DNA of 64,000 nt from Aliidongia sp035943795 (GTDB lineage Bacteria > Pseudomonadota > Alphaproteobacteria > ATCC43930 > CGMCC-115725), in NCBI RefSeq assembly GCF_035943795.1, contig NZ_DASZBY010000089.1:53454-117453 (forward strand). Reading direction: 5' to 3'. The notes beneath the pieces were generated by a model. The model had not been told where the DNA came from. It did not search any database and was given only the letters and a program-made list of their open reading frames with translations. The first letter of the stretch is position 1; each line of letters opens with the position of its first letter. Below are positions 7,246 through 16,346 of this stretch, piece after piece. The position numbers and the translations under genes are program-made.

Positions 7246-8832
7246 TCAGGGGGCGAGCGGTATCGCCAGATAGCGGCTCAGATGGATGCCGAGCTCGTTC
7301 GGTTGCCAGCCGGATATCCGGGGATCGACCAGGCTGTTCTCGCTTTCGAAGCCGTAGGGCAGGATGGCGTCGTCAGCCAACAGCACCTGCTCGGCCGCTG
7401 CCAGTCGCGCCATCCGGGCAGCAGGATCGAGCAGCAGGCTCGCTTCGTCGAGCAACCGATCGAAGGCAGGGTTGCTATACCCCACGACATTGGCCGTGCC
7501 GGCATCGCTGCGCCAGGGTGCCAGGAAATTCCAGGGATCCGGGAAGTCGGCGCTCCAGCTGGATAGCGCCAGGTCATACTCGTGCCGGACCAGCCGCCCG
7601 GTCACGACCTGGTACTCATTGACGTCGATCACCACCCGCAGACCGGGCAGCGCGGTCTGCCACAGCGCCGCGATCGCCTTCGCCTCCAGCGCGTAGCTGG
7701 CCACATCGTCGATCATCAGTTCCAGCTTCAGCGGCCGTTGCGTGCCATAGCCGGCCTCGGCCCAGAGTCTGCGCGCGGCCGCGAGGCGTTCGGCCATCGG
7801 CTGATCCGCGAACGCCTCGCGGGCGGGACGGTAGCGCGGGATGCCGTCGGGCACGATGCTGAAACCCCCGACGCCGCCGTCCTTCACCACTTTGGTTTCG
7901 ATGGCGGTCTGGTCGAGGGCCAGGGCCAGAGCCCGGCGCAACCGTCCGTCCGCGGCCAGCGGCGCCCGCGTCATGTTGATATCGACGTAGTGGGCGGCGA
8001 GCACATGCTGCTCGTGCAGTGACGGCGCGAGGCCGCGCCGCGCCTCGGGCAGCAGGCGCGCCGGCAGCGCGGCCAGCTCGACTTCTCCGGTCCGGAACGC
8101 CTTGTACGAGGCCTCCTCGCCCATCACGATCCAGCGCACCCGATCGAGTGCGACCGCGTCAGGCTCGCGGAAATGCCGATTGCGCTCGAAGGTCAGCTGG
8201 GCCTGCGGCACGGCTTCGCGCACGACGAACGGGCCGTTGCCGACGAAATGCTCTGGCCGCGTCCAATCCGTGCCCCATCGTTCGATCGCGGCGCGCGGTA
8301 CCGGGAACGCCATGGAATGGGCGAGGATCGCCGGCAGGAATGCCGCAGGACGCTCGAGCCGGATGCGGATGGTCGCGGGATCCGGCGCATCGACGCCCAG
8401 TGTCTGGGGATCCGGCGTCCTGCCAGTGGCGAACGCCTCGGCGCCCAGGATCGGATACAGGATCTCGTTGTAGGGCGCGCCGGTCTTGGGATCGAGCGCG
8501 CGGCGGAACGAATAGACGAAATCCATGGCGGAAAGGTCGCTGCCGTCCGACCAGGCAAGGCCGGGGCGCAGATGGAAGAGGTAGGTCATGCCATCGTCGG
8601 ACACGTCCCAGCCCGCCGCCGCACCCGGCAGGATCGCGGCGTCGGGACCGTAGACCGTCAAGCCCTCGAACAAATCGGCCGCCACCACCGTCTCATATTC
8701 GTTGCCGATCAGATGCGGGTCGAGCGAGGTCACGTCCGCACTGATCGTCCGGCGCACGATGTTCTCGGCCTGGACCGGCGATGCCACGAGCAGGGAAGAG
8801 ATCAGCAGGATCAAGCGGCGGGACAGAGGCAT
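7246..8832 (-). CDS. Peptide ABC transporter substrate-binding protein (OppA/DppA family)
   Basis: This 528-residue periplasmic binding protein belongs to the SBP_bac_5 family. A signal peptide (MPLSRRLILLISSLLVASPVQA) is followed by the DVTSLDPH segment, a GNGPFVV motif and NPAFDRLLDEA near the C-terminus. It most resembles OppA/MppA-type oligopeptide-binding proteins. No permease or ATPase genes adjoin it, so it is an orphan that may feed a transporter encoded elsewhere, possibly the importer at 12015-17269. The start at 8832 is preferred because AGGG lies six bases upstream. The ATG at 8847 is an alternative, and longer readings would remove the signal peptide. Confidence 0.9.
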   Translation of the reverse strand: MPLSRRLILLISSLLVASPVQAENIVRRTISADVTSLDPHLIGNEYETVVAADLFEGLTVYGPDAAILPGAAAGWDVSDDGMTYLFHLRPGLAWSDGSDLSAMDFVYSFRRALDPKTGAPYNEILYPILGAEAFATGRTPDPQTLGVDAPDPATIRIRLERPAAFLPAILAHSMAFPVPRAAIERWGTDWTRPEHFVGNGPFVVREAVPQAQLTFERNRHFREPDAVALDRVRWIVMGEEASYKAFRTGEVELAALPARLLPEARRGLAPSLHEQHVLAAHYVDINMTRAPLAADGRLRRALALALDQTAIETKVVKDGGVGGFSIVPDGIPRYRPAREAFADQPMAERLAAARRLWAEAGYGTQRPLKLELMIDDVASYALEAKAIAALWQTALPGLRVVIDVNEYQVVTGRLVRHEYDLALSSWSADFPDPWNFLAPWRSDAGTANVVGYSNPAFDRLLDEASLLLDPAARMARLAAAEQVLLADDAILPYGFESENSLVDPRISGWQPNELGIHLSRYLAIPLAP

Positions 8833-8969
8833 CGGGACCCTTTGCATGAAGCGACGGTGCCGCGAAACCGAAATTCGCGTTCTCCGAGTGCTTTCGCCAA
8901 TCCAGCGGTTGGCAATCGGCTGAAATTCCTGTAGCACCGCGCGCAGTTCAACCTTCGGTATGGTTTCTG

Positions 8970-9569
8970 ATGAATATTCGCATATTGCTTCTGGCCGGCG
9001 TTTTCGCCATCGCCGGGTGTTCGACGACCGCCGTGCCGCTCGGCTATCAGCCGGCGCCTGGCGTTTCCCTGCAGCAAGGTCAGGCGATCGTGCAAGTCGG
9101 CAAGTTCGTCGACGCGCGCAAGGTCGATCCGTACCATCTCGGCGCCATTCGCGGCGGCTTGGGCAATGCACTGAAGACGCTCGTGGCGCAGGCACCGGTT
9201 GCAGACGTGTTTCGCGACGGCTTCTCGCAGGCGCTGGCTGCGCGGGGCATGCTGCGAAATGGATCGGATGGACCCTACGTGCTGGCGGCGACCGTCCTGA
9301 AGTTCGACTGCAATCAATTCGTGCGTCGCGAGGCCCATGCCGAAATCCTCGTAACCCTGACCGAGACGGGCAGCGGTCGCACCGTCATGACGGATACCTT
9401 CCGCACCGACCTCGTTCGCAATCCAAACGACCTGTTCGATGCCGGCGTCTTCGCTTCTACCGAAGATCTGCGCCTGCTCGCCATGGAGGCGCTGCATGAT
9501 GTCATCGACGCTGCCCTCGACAGCCCGAAGCTGAAGCTGGCGCTGGCCGACGGCACCAAACCGAGCTGA
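8970..9569 (+). CDS. Putative lipoprotein, YajG-like
   Basis: This 199-residue protein has a lipoprotein signal (MNIRILLLAGVFAIAGC, lipobox IAGC with Cys17). The mature part has alternating predicted strands and helices (VQVGKFVDARKVDP, then FRDGFSQALAARGM) that recall YajG or DUF4136-type outer-membrane lipoproteins, but I cannot place it firmly. It is divergent from the orphan peptide-binding protein and convergent with the DUF305 gene. No function is assigned. Confidence 0.75.
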   Translation: MNIRILLLAGVFAIAGCSTTAVPLGYQPAPGVSLQQGQAIVQVGKFVDARKVDPYHLGAIRGGLGNALKTLVAQAPVADVFRDGFSQALAARGMLRNGSDGPYVLAATVLKFDCNQFVRREAHAEILVTLTETGSGRTVMTDTFRTDLVRNPNDLFDAGVFASTEDLRLLAMEALHDVIDAALDSPKLKLALADGTKPS

Positions 9570-9584
9570 GCCCGCCGGCCCCCG

Positions 9585-9959
9585 TTATTTGGCGTGGGCC
9601 GCCTGCCACTGCCTCATGAAGGCGATCTCCTTGCGCTGCGCGGCGATGATGCTCGTAGCGAGCTTCTTCAGGCTTGGGTCCTTGCCGTCGCGCAACTCGA
9701 TCCGGGCCATGTCGATGGCCCCGGCGTGATGGGGGATCATGCCGGCGACGAAATCCTTGTCCGTATCGCCGGTCAGCGGCACGTCCATGTCCTTCATCAT
9801 CTTGGCATTGGCGGCCTTGAACGCATCGGACGAGCTGGCGACCGCGCCTGCCGGCATGGCCATGCCTGGCATGCTCTGCTGCGCCGAGGCGGCGAGGGGC
9901 AGCAGGAGTGCTGCAAGACCGAGCAGAATGCGATGCCGATGGGATCTGAGAGCGGCCAT
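9585..9959 (-). CDS. DUF305 family protein, exported
   Basis: This 124-residue protein has a signal peptide ending at ASAQQ and a Met/His-rich segment (SMPGMAMP). A single DUF305 domain follows, recognisable by FVAGMIPHHAGAIDMA and AAQRKEI. DUF305 proteins adopt a ferritin-like helical fold and are often found with copper resistance genes. The paired histidines and methionines suggest metal contact in the periplasm (inference). There is no copper operon next to it here. It is divergent from the ornithine cyclodeaminase-family gene. Confidence 0.9.
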   Translation of the reverse strand: MAALRSHRHRILLGLAALLLPLAASAQQSMPGMAMPAGAVASSSDAFKAANAKMMKDMDVPLTGDTDKDFVAGMIPHHAGAIDMARIELRDGKDPSLKKLATSIIAAQRKEIAFMRQWQAAHAK

Positions 9960-10124
9960 GATGGATCCTTCCTGGTGATCGGATCAGCCTGAAGCTTCCA
10001 GCGATGGCAAGGTCAAGCGGGCTCGACCATCCTGTCACATTTTCCGGAGCACCGTCGCAAGCCCTACCAAGCTTCCGCGTGAGCCTCTAGGCTCGGACCC
10101 GTCGTCGAGCCTGGAGGACCGCCC

Positions 10125-11129
10125 GTGCAGGAAATTCACTTCACCTATCTCAATGCCCTCGACGTGGAAAAGCTGGAGTTGACCGACGCCGAGATCCTGG
10201 GCGCGGTCGAGGCCGGCCTCGAGGCCCAGGGCAACGGGCAGACCGTGATCGAGCCGCGCGTCCACCTGATCCCGGAGAATTCGGCCAAGGGGCATTTCAA
10301 CGTGCTGCGTGGCTATGTAAAGCCGCTGGGCCTCGCCGGGGTGAAGGTGGTCGGCGACTTCGTCGATAATTACAAACGCGACCTGCCGTCCGAACTGGCC
10401 ATCCTCAACCTGTTCGATCCGGAGACCGGGGTCCTGAAAGCCCTGCTCGACGCGACCTCGATCACCGACATGCGCACCGGGGCCATGACCGCGCTCGGCG
10501 GCAAGTTCCTGGCGCGCAAGGACAGCAAGGTGCTGGGCCATATCGGCGCGCGCGGCACCGCCTATTGGAACGTGCGGCTGCTCGATCACTTCTTCGATTT
10601 CGACGAGATCCGCGTCCATTCCCGCCGGCCGGACAGCCGCAACGGCTTCGCCGAGCTCCTGTCGCGCGATCTGGGCAAGAAGGTGGTCGCGACCGAGGAT
10701 TGGGAAAGCTGCGTCCGCGATGCCGATATCGTGGTCGAGGCGTCGCGCCTGCCGGAACCGACGCCGATGCTCAGGACGGAATGGATCAAGCAGGGCGCGC
10801 TCGTCGTGCCCTACGGCACCATGAGCGCCGTCGAGCTGAGCCTGACCGATATCATGGACAAGATGGTGGTCGACGATTGGGGGCAGTGCCGCAAGGGCCT
10901 GCCGTTCGGGGCGTTGCGTGCCCATGTCGACAGCGACCGGCTGACCCAGGAGAACCTGCATGCCGAGCTGGGCCAGATCATCGCCGGCCACAAGACCGGC
11001 CGCGAGCGCGACGACGAGACCATCCTGTTCTGGCACCGCGGCCTGTCCTTGAGCGACATCGCCCTGGGCCATGCCATGCTGGAAAAGGCGGCGACGCTCG
11101 GCCTCGGCCAGAAGCTGCGCTTCGCCTGA
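10125..11129 (+). CDS. Ornithine cyclodeaminase / mu-crystallin family protein
   Basis: This 334-residue NAD(P)-dependent enzyme belongs to the OCD/mu-crystallin family. It has the conserved GVKVVGDF region, the TSITDMRTGAMTALGGKFLA segment and a Rossmann region reading GHIGARGTAYWNVRLL, where GARGTA replaces the usual GxGxQA loop. Family members are ornithine cyclodeaminase, ketimine reductases and alanine or lysine dehydrogenases, so the reaction is uncertain. The start is GTG at 10125, seven bases after GGAGG. It opens a seven-gene operon. The next gene's ATG overlaps its stop as TGATG. Confidence 0.88.
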   Translation: MQEIHFTYLNALDVEKLELTDAEILGAVEAGLEAQGNGQTVIEPRVHLIPENSAKGHFNVLRGYVKPLGLAGVKVVGDFVDNYKRDLPSELAILNLFDPETGVLKALLDATSITDMRTGAMTALGGKFLARKDSKVLGHIGARGTAYWNVRLLDHFFDFDEIRVHSRRPDSRNGFAELLSRDLGKKVVATEDWESCVRDADIVVEASRLPEPTPMLRTEWIKQGALVVPYGTMSAVELSLTDIMDKMVVDDWGQCRKGLPFGALRAHVDSDRLTQENLHAELGQIIAGHKTGRERDDETILFWHRGLSLSDIALGHAMLEKAATLGLGQKLRFA

Positions 11130-11944
11130 TGCCGGCGGCGCTCGCCGTCAATGCGCGCATGTATTCAGTGGCACCGGGTGCCGCGTCGGCCTGGTGCCGC
11201 CTGTTCGGCTGGCTGGCCGACGCGGCGGGCTGCCGGCTCCACATCGTCGACCATGTCTTCCCGGCGCCGCTGGAGACCCTGTGGGCACGCGACGATCTCG
11301 CCGCCGCCTTCATGTGCGGCTGGCCGTTCGCGCGCGAAGGCGGTGCCAGGCCGATCGTCGCGGCGCCGATCCCGTCGAGCAGCCCCCAGGGGCGGGCGGT
11401 CTATCGCAGCCATTTCATCATGCGCGCCGACAGCCCGTTCGCCACACTCGAGCAGACGTTCGGCCGGCGGCTTGCCTACACCGTCGAAAGCTCGCATTCC
11501 GGCTACAACGCGCCGCGCCATCATCTGCTGGGCTACCGCACGGCGGATCGGCCGGCGCTCTACGGGTCCACGGTCGGGCCGCTGATCGCGCCGCGCCGCG
11601 TGGTCGAGGCGATCCTGGCGGGCGAGGCCGATGTCGGGCCGCTCGATTCCTACGCTTACGACCTGCTGTGCCGGCACGATCCGGGGCTGATGGCCGGCGT
11701 GCGCGTGCTGGACAGTACCGGGTGGGCGCCGCTGCCGCTGCTGGTCGGCAGCCCGGGCGGCGATGCCGGGGCCGCGCGCGCGTTGGGGCTGGTGCTGCAG
11801 GGTGCCGCCCAGGACCCGGCCGCGCAGCCGATCCTGGGCGATCTGGCGCTGGCCGGTTTCATGCGGCCGGATGCCGCGGACTATGCAGTTACCGTCACCT
11901 GGGACGCGGCCGCGTGCGCGGCCGGTTACGAGATTGTGATGTAA
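11129..11944 (+). CDS. PhnD-like substrate-binding family protein without signal peptide
   Basis: This 271-residue protein resembles the PhnD family of phosphate/phosphonate-type periplasmic binding proteins, with FMCGWPFA, YRSHFIMRAD, ESSHSGYNAPRHHL and ADVGPLDSYAYDLL. It begins MPAALAVNARMYSV and lacks any signal peptide, so it is probably cytoplasmic and may sense or bind a ligand rather than deliver it to a transporter. Translation is coupled to the upstream OCD-family gene (TGATG overlap at 11127-11131). A 70-base gap separates it from the importer genes. The ligand is unknown. Confidence 0.8.
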   Translation: MPAALAVNARMYSVAPGAASAWCRLFGWLADAAGCRLHIVDHVFPAPLETLWARDDLAAAFMCGWPFAREGGARPIVAAPIPSSSPQGRAVYRSHFIMRADSPFATLEQTFGRRLAYTVESSHSGYNAPRHHLLGYRTADRPALYGSTVGPLIAPRRVVEAILAGEADVGPLDSYAYDLLCRHDPGLMAGVRVLDSTGWAPLPLLVGSPGGDAGAARALGLVLQGAAQDPAAQPILGDLALAGFMRPDAADYAVTVTWDAAACAAGYEIVM

Positions 11945-12014
11945 GTGGCTAAATGCCCGTGCCAGATTAACATTTGGACCTGCAACGGTCCGGATCGAAC
12001 GGAGGATGTGACGC

Positions 12015-13577
12015 ATGACGGATTTCAGCCGGCGCCGGATCCTGGGTGCCGCCGCCACGACGGCCATACTCTCGGCCACGGGTTTCCCGTTCCCGGTGCT
12101 GGCACAACAGGGGCGGACCAGCATCACCCTGGCGATCGGCCGCGACATCCAGGGCCTGCTGACCCCGCCGGAACGCATCGGCCCGATCGAGGGCAACATC
12201 ATCCGCACCGTCTGTCAGGGGCTGATCCGGTTCAAGCCGGGCAGCTTCGAGTGGGAATTGTCGGCGGCAAAGACCCTGACCCAGGTCAGCGATACCGAGA
12301 TCTCGTTCGAGCTCAATCCCGGCCTGACCTTCCATGGCGGCTATGGCGAGATGACGGCGGACGACGTGAAATTCTCGTTCGAGCTGTTCGCCAAGCCCAC
12401 GGCCGACGGCAAGCCCGCCGGCTATGCGAAGGACTGGGCATCGCTCGACCATGTCGAGGTCACGGGGAAATACACCGGCAAGATCATGCTGAAATCGGCG
12501 GCGCCGCAGCTGTGGCTGGTCGTGCTGCCGGATAATTCCGGGCTGATCATCTCGAAGAAGGCGTTCGAGGCCGGCTGCTACCGCTCCGACCAGCAGCCGA
12601 TCAAGGTGATCGGCACGGGCGCCTATACGCTGGCCGAGTGGGTGCCGAACCAGCGGGTCGTGCTGAAGGCCAACCCGGACTGGAAAGGCGAGAAGCCTGC
12701 CTTCGCCGAGGTCGTGCTGCAGCCGGTGCGCGATCCCAAGACCGCCGAGCTGGCGCTCAGGGCGAACGAGCTGCAATTCACCCCGGTCGAGCCGGCCGAT
12801 GCCGCCGAGATCGAAAAGGAAAAAGACACCAAGCTGCTGCGCCAGGATTCGATCAATTACGTCTGGATCGGCCTCAATGTCGAAAAGCCGCCGTTCGACA
12901 ATCCAAAGGTCCGGCAGGCGCTCAAGCTGGCGATCGATGTCGAGCAGGTGCTGGCCGGGGCCTATAACGGTACGGTCAAGCCGGCCTATGCGCTGATGGC
13001 GCCGGGGCTGCTGGGCTATTGGGCCGACGCGCCCAAGCCGAAGGCCGATCCGGCGGCGGCCAAGAAGCTGCTGGCCGAGGCCGGTCACCCGAACGGCTTC
13101 AAATGCACGCTCACTTTGATGAGCAAGCCGACCTACCAGGCGATCGGCCAGATCGTCCAGGCGCTGCTAGGCGAGATCGGCGTGCAGGTCGACCTGCAGG
13201 TACTCGACGCCGCCGCCTATTACGCGGTCGGCAAGGGCGATAGCGGCAAGAACCTCGACATGGCCTTGCAGCGGTTCGGTGGTAAGGCGGATCCGGCTTT
13301 CCAGACGCAATGGTTCGTGGCCTCGCAGATCGGCACCTGGAACTGGCAGCGCTGGAACGATCCGCAGTTCGATGATGCGTCGGCCAAAGCCGCCAGCATC
13401 AACGACAAGGCGGAGCGCAACCGGCTGTACATCGAGGCGCAGAAGCGCATGGAGCAGTCCGGCGCCTACATCTGGCTGACCCACGAGGCGAATATCTTCG
13501 CCTTTCGGCCTTGGCTGAAACCGGCGGTGCTGCCCAACGGCGACGACATGCTGTACGACCGCTTCACCACGGCCTGA
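12015..13577 (+). CDS. ABC transporter substrate-binding protein, Dpp/Opp type, Tat signal
   Basis: This 520-residue SBP_bac_5 protein has a twin-arginine signal (SRRRILGAAA, cleavage near VLAQQ), so it is exported folded. The mature protein carries TLAIGRDIQGLL, IGTGAYTLAEWVPNQRVVLKANPDW and an NPKVRQALKLAID segment typical of DppA relatives. It is followed by two permeases and two ATPases that overlap each other, forming a complete importer. Such systems take up dipeptides, opines, nickel or other small compounds. The pairing with an OCD-family enzyme hints at an amino- or imino-acid derivative (inference). Confidence 0.92.
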   Translation: MTDFSRRRILGAAATTAILSATGFPFPVLAQQGRTSITLAIGRDIQGLLTPPERIGPIEGNIIRTVCQGLIRFKPGSFEWELSAAKTLTQVSDTEISFELNPGLTFHGGYGEMTADDVKFSFELFAKPTADGKPAGYAKDWASLDHVEVTGKYTGKIMLKSAAPQLWLVVLPDNSGLIISKKAFEAGCYRSDQQPIKVIGTGAYTLAEWVPNQRVVLKANPDWKGEKPAFAEVVLQPVRDPKTAELALRANELQFTPVEPADAAEIEKEKDTKLLRQDSINYVWIGLNVEKPPFDNPKVRQALKLAIDVEQVLAGAYNGTVKPAYALMAPGLLGYWADAPKPKADPAAAKKLLAEAGHPNGFKCTLTLMSKPTYQAIGQIVQALLGEIGVQVDLQVLDAAAYYAVGKGDSGKNLDMALQRFGGKADPAFQTQWFVASQIGTWNWQRWNDPQFDDASAKAASINDKAERNRLYIEAQKRMEQSGAYIWLTHEANIFAFRPWLKPAVLPNGDDMLYDRFTTA

Positions 13578-14548
13578 TGTCCCTGTCGCCCAAGCTGCGC
13601 TACGTCGGCAGCCGGCTCGTCACCACGCTGCTGGTCCTGCTGTGCGCGACGATCCTGCTGTTCGGCCTGACCCTGCTGATCCCGGGCAATCCGGCCGAGG
13701 TGCTGCTGGGGCCGCGCGCGACGCCGGAGACGGTGCAGGCCTATAGCCACGCCATGGGGCTGGACCGTCCGCTGCTGCAGCGGTTGCTGATCTTTCTCGG
13801 CAACGTGCTGCGCGGCGATCTCGGGCGCGACGTGATCAGCGGCCGGCCGGTGCTGGATCTGGTGCTCGAGGTGTTTCCCTACACCCTGACCCTGACCCTG
13901 GCGGCGATCGGGCTCGCCGTGGTGCTGGGTGTGCCGCTCGGCTGCTATGCCGCGACCCATCCGGGCAGCTGGTTCGACCAGGTCGGTGCGGTCACCAGCG
14001 TCGCCTTCATCGCCATGCCGAATTTCGTCGTCGCGGTCTTCCTGGTGCTGATCTTCTCGGTCTGGCTCCACTGGCTGCCGGTGCTGGGCGTCGGCCGCGG
14101 CGGCGGTTGGGGCGATGCCGCCCTGCGGCTGATCCTGCCGGCCCTGTCGCTCGCGCTCAGCTGGATCGGCTATATCGCGCGCCTGCTGCGGGCGTCGCTG
14201 CTCGAAGTGCTGGGTGAGGCCCATATCCGCACGGCGCGCGCCTATGGCGTGCCGGAACGACGCATCGTCTATCGCAACGCGCTGAAGCTGGCGGCGATCC
14301 CGACGGTCGCGATCCTGGGCCTGGGCGTCGGGCGGCTGCTGGGCGGCGCCATCTTCGCCGAGATCGTGTTCGCCCGGCCCGGCCTCGGCACCTTGGTCTA
14401 TGACGCGATCGCGGTGCGCAACTATCCGGTCGTGCAGGCGACGGTGCTGGTCGTGGTCGGTGTGTTCACGCTCACCAACCTGCTGACCGATCTCAGCTAC
14501 CTCTGGCTCGACCCGCGGCTCGGCCGCCGGCTGGGAGAGGGGCGATGA
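13577..14548 (+). CDS. ABC transporter permease, DppB family
   Basis: This 323-residue inner-membrane permease has about six helices. The cytoplasmic coupling loop reads RASLLEVLGEAHIRTARAYG, the EAA-type motif that contacts the ATPases, and the N-terminal region (LLIPGNPAEVLLG) is typical of DppB. The ATG at 13577 overlaps the stop codon of the binding-protein gene (TGATG). Longer in-frame readings run into that gene and are not supported. It forms the channel with the DppC-like protein that follows. Confidence 0.93.
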   Translation: MSLSPKLRYVGSRLVTTLLVLLCATILLFGLTLLIPGNPAEVLLGPRATPETVQAYSHAMGLDRPLLQRLLIFLGNVLRGDLGRDVISGRPVLDLVLEVFPYTLTLTLAAIGLAVVLGVPLGCYAATHPGSWFDQVGAVTSVAFIAMPNFVVAVFLVLIFSVWLHWLPVLGVGRGGGWGDAALRLILPALSLALSWIGYIARLLRASLLEVLGEAHIRTARAYGVPERRIVYRNALKLAAIPTVAILGLGVGRLLGGAIFAEIVFARPGLGTLVYDAIAVRNYPVVQATVLVVVGVFTLTNLLTDLSYLWLDPRLGRRLGEGR

Positions 14549-15381
14549 CCGCCGCCTTCGTCGCGGTCTGGCGCAGTCCCACCGGAAGGATCGGCCTGGT
14601 GCTGGTCGTGGTGGTGCTGTTGTTCAGCCTGTTCGGCCCGCTCGTCATTCCCTATGAACCCAACAGGCTCGACGTGCTGCACCGGTTCGGCGCGCCGACG
14701 GCGACCCATTGGATGGGCACCGACAATCTGGGCCGCGACCTGGCCGTGCGCATGGCCGTGGGCGGGCAGATCGCACTGGGCGTAGCGCTCAGCACCATCG
14801 GCCTCTCGCTTGTCGGCGGGACCCTGCTGGGCATCGGTGCCGCCTATGCGCCGACCCGGATCGAGCGGGCGATCCTGATCCTGTTCGACGTGCTGAGCGC
14901 CTTTCCGCCACTGATCTTCGCCCTGGCGATCGTGGCGCTGCTGGGCCCGGGCCTCGACAAGGTCATCCTGATCCTTGCGGTCAGCATGGTGCCGCATTTC
15001 GGCCGGATCGCGCGCGCGCAGACCCTGTCGCTGCGCAACGCGCCCTTTCTGGATGCGACGCGGGTGCTGGGCGCCTCGGCCTCCCGGCTGGTCATGATCC
15101 ACGTCGTGCCGAACATCATGGGACCGCTGGTCGTGCTTGCCAGCATGGACATCCCGGTCGTCATCACGCTGGAGGCCGGCTTGAGCTTTCTCGGCATCGG
15201 CGTGCCGCCGCCGCGGGCGAGCTGGGGCGGGCTGCTCCACGACGGCTATACCGGCCTGACCCAATCGCCCTGGCCCGTGACCTTCGCCGGGCTGATGCTG
15301 ATCCTGGCGACCCTGGGCTTCACCCTGTTCGGCGAAGCGCTGCGCGACGCGATCGACCCCAAGCTGCGGGCGTCGCCATGA
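14545..15381 (+). CDS. ABC transporter permease, DppC family
   Basis: This 278-residue second permease subunit has the DppC hallmarks HWMGTDNLGRDLAVRMAVGGQ near residues 53-73 and the coupling loop LRNAPFLDATRVLGASASRL. Near the C-terminus FLGIGVPPPRASWGGLL precedes the last helix. It starts at an ATGA overlap with the DppB-like gene and ends at an ATGA overlap with the first ATPase gene, so the four transport genes are translationally coupled. Confidence 0.93.
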   Translation: MTAAFVAVWRSPTGRIGLVLVVVVLLFSLFGPLVIPYEPNRLDVLHRFGAPTATHWMGTDNLGRDLAVRMAVGGQIALGVALSTIGLSLVGGTLLGIGAAYAPTRIERAILILFDVLSAFPPLIFALAIVALLGPGLDKVILILAVSMVPHFGRIARAQTLSLRNAPFLDATRVLGASASRLVMIHVVPNIMGPLVVLASMDIPVVITLEAGLSFLGIGVPPPRASWGGLLHDGYTGLTQSPWPVTFAGLMLILATLGFTLFGEALRDAIDPKLRASP

Positions 15382-16346
15382 ACGATCCGCTGCTGCAGAT
15401 CCGCGACCTGTCGGTCCATTTCCGCACCGGCAACGGCACGGCGGAGGTGCTGCGCCATGTCTCGCTCGACCTGGCGCGCGGACGCCTGGTCGGCGTGGTC
15501 GGCGAGAGCGGGTCCGGCAAATCGACCCTGGCTGCGACCCTGCTGCGCCTGCTGCCGCCCAACCTGGCTCGGCTCGACGGTGCGATCACGTTCGAGGGGC
15601 GGAATCTGTTGACCCTGCCGCCGGCCGAGACCGAAGCGCTGCGCGGCACCCGCTTCGCCATGATCTTCCAGGATCCGATGACGGCGCTGAACCCGGTCTT
15701 CACCATCGGCAACCAGCTCGTCGAATTCCAGCGCGCCAAGCAGCCGTCGGCGTCTCGCGCCGACCTGCGGGCGCGCGCGGTGCGCATGTTGGCGCGCGTC
15801 GGCATCGCCGACCCGGCCCGACGCCTCGACGATTATCCCCATGAGTTTTCCGGCGGCATGCGCCAGCGTGTGATGATCGCCGCGGCCTTGCTGACCGAGG
15901 CCGACCTGCTGATCGCGGACGAGCCGACCACGGCGCTCGATCCGACGATCGAAGCGCAGATCGTGGCGCTGATGCGCGAGCTGCATGCCGAGATCGGCAG
16001 CACCATGATGCTGATCTCCCATAGTCTGGGCCTGGTCTCACAATTGTGCGACGACGTGGTCGTGCTCTATGCCGGCACGGTGGTCGAGACCGGCCCGATG
16101 GCCGAGATCTTCCGCAATCCGCTGCATCCCTATACGCGTGCGCTGATCGCCTGCGAGATCGGCCACGACGTCGCGCGGGGCGACCGGCTGGCCTCGATCC
16201 CGGGGGAGGTGCCGGACGTGACCCGGGTCCCGCCCGGGTGCATCTTTGCCGGCCGCTGCCCCGATGTGGTGCCGGCCTGCCGCGAGGCGGTGCCGGAATT
16301 GCGCGCCTTCGGCCCGGATCGGAGGGCGGCATGCAGCCGCCTCTAG
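15378..16346 (+). CDS. ABC transporter ATP-binding protein, DppD family
   Basis: This 322-residue ATPase carries Walker A GESGSGKST, the signature FSGGMRQR and Walker B LLIADEPT, followed by the switch His in LISHSLG. The C-terminal extension has the oligopeptide-transporter motif with cysteines (PPGCIFAGRCPDVVPAC), which in relatives can bind an iron-sulfur cluster. The start ATG overlaps the upstream stop (ATGA). Its 3' end overlaps the next gene by 16 bases. Confidence 0.94.
   Translation: MNDPLLQIRDLSVHFRTGNGTAEVLRHVSLDLARGRLVGVVGESGSGKSTLAATLLRLLPPNLARLDGAITFEGRNLLTLPPAETEALRGTRFAMIFQDPMTALNPVFTIGNQLVEFQRAKQPSASRADLRARAVRMLARVGIADPARRLDDYPHEFSGGMRQRVMIAAALLTEADLLIADEPTTALDPTIEAQIVALMRELHAEIGSTMMLISHSLGLVSQLCDDVVVLYAGTVVETGPMAEIFRNPLHPYTRALIACEIGHDVARGDRLASIPGEVPDVTRVPPGCIFAGRCPDVVPACREAVPELRAFGPDRRAACSRL

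Noticed and set aside
7582..8934. Plus-strand frames opposite the peptide-binding protein gene
   Set aside because: The minus-strand frame has a signal peptide and SBP_bac_5 motifs. The plus-strand readings match nothing.
10081..10094. GAGCCT-CT-AGGCTC hairpin before the OCD-family gene
   Set aside because: The loop is only two bases and the stem six, with no ribosome-site occlusion or riboswitch core.
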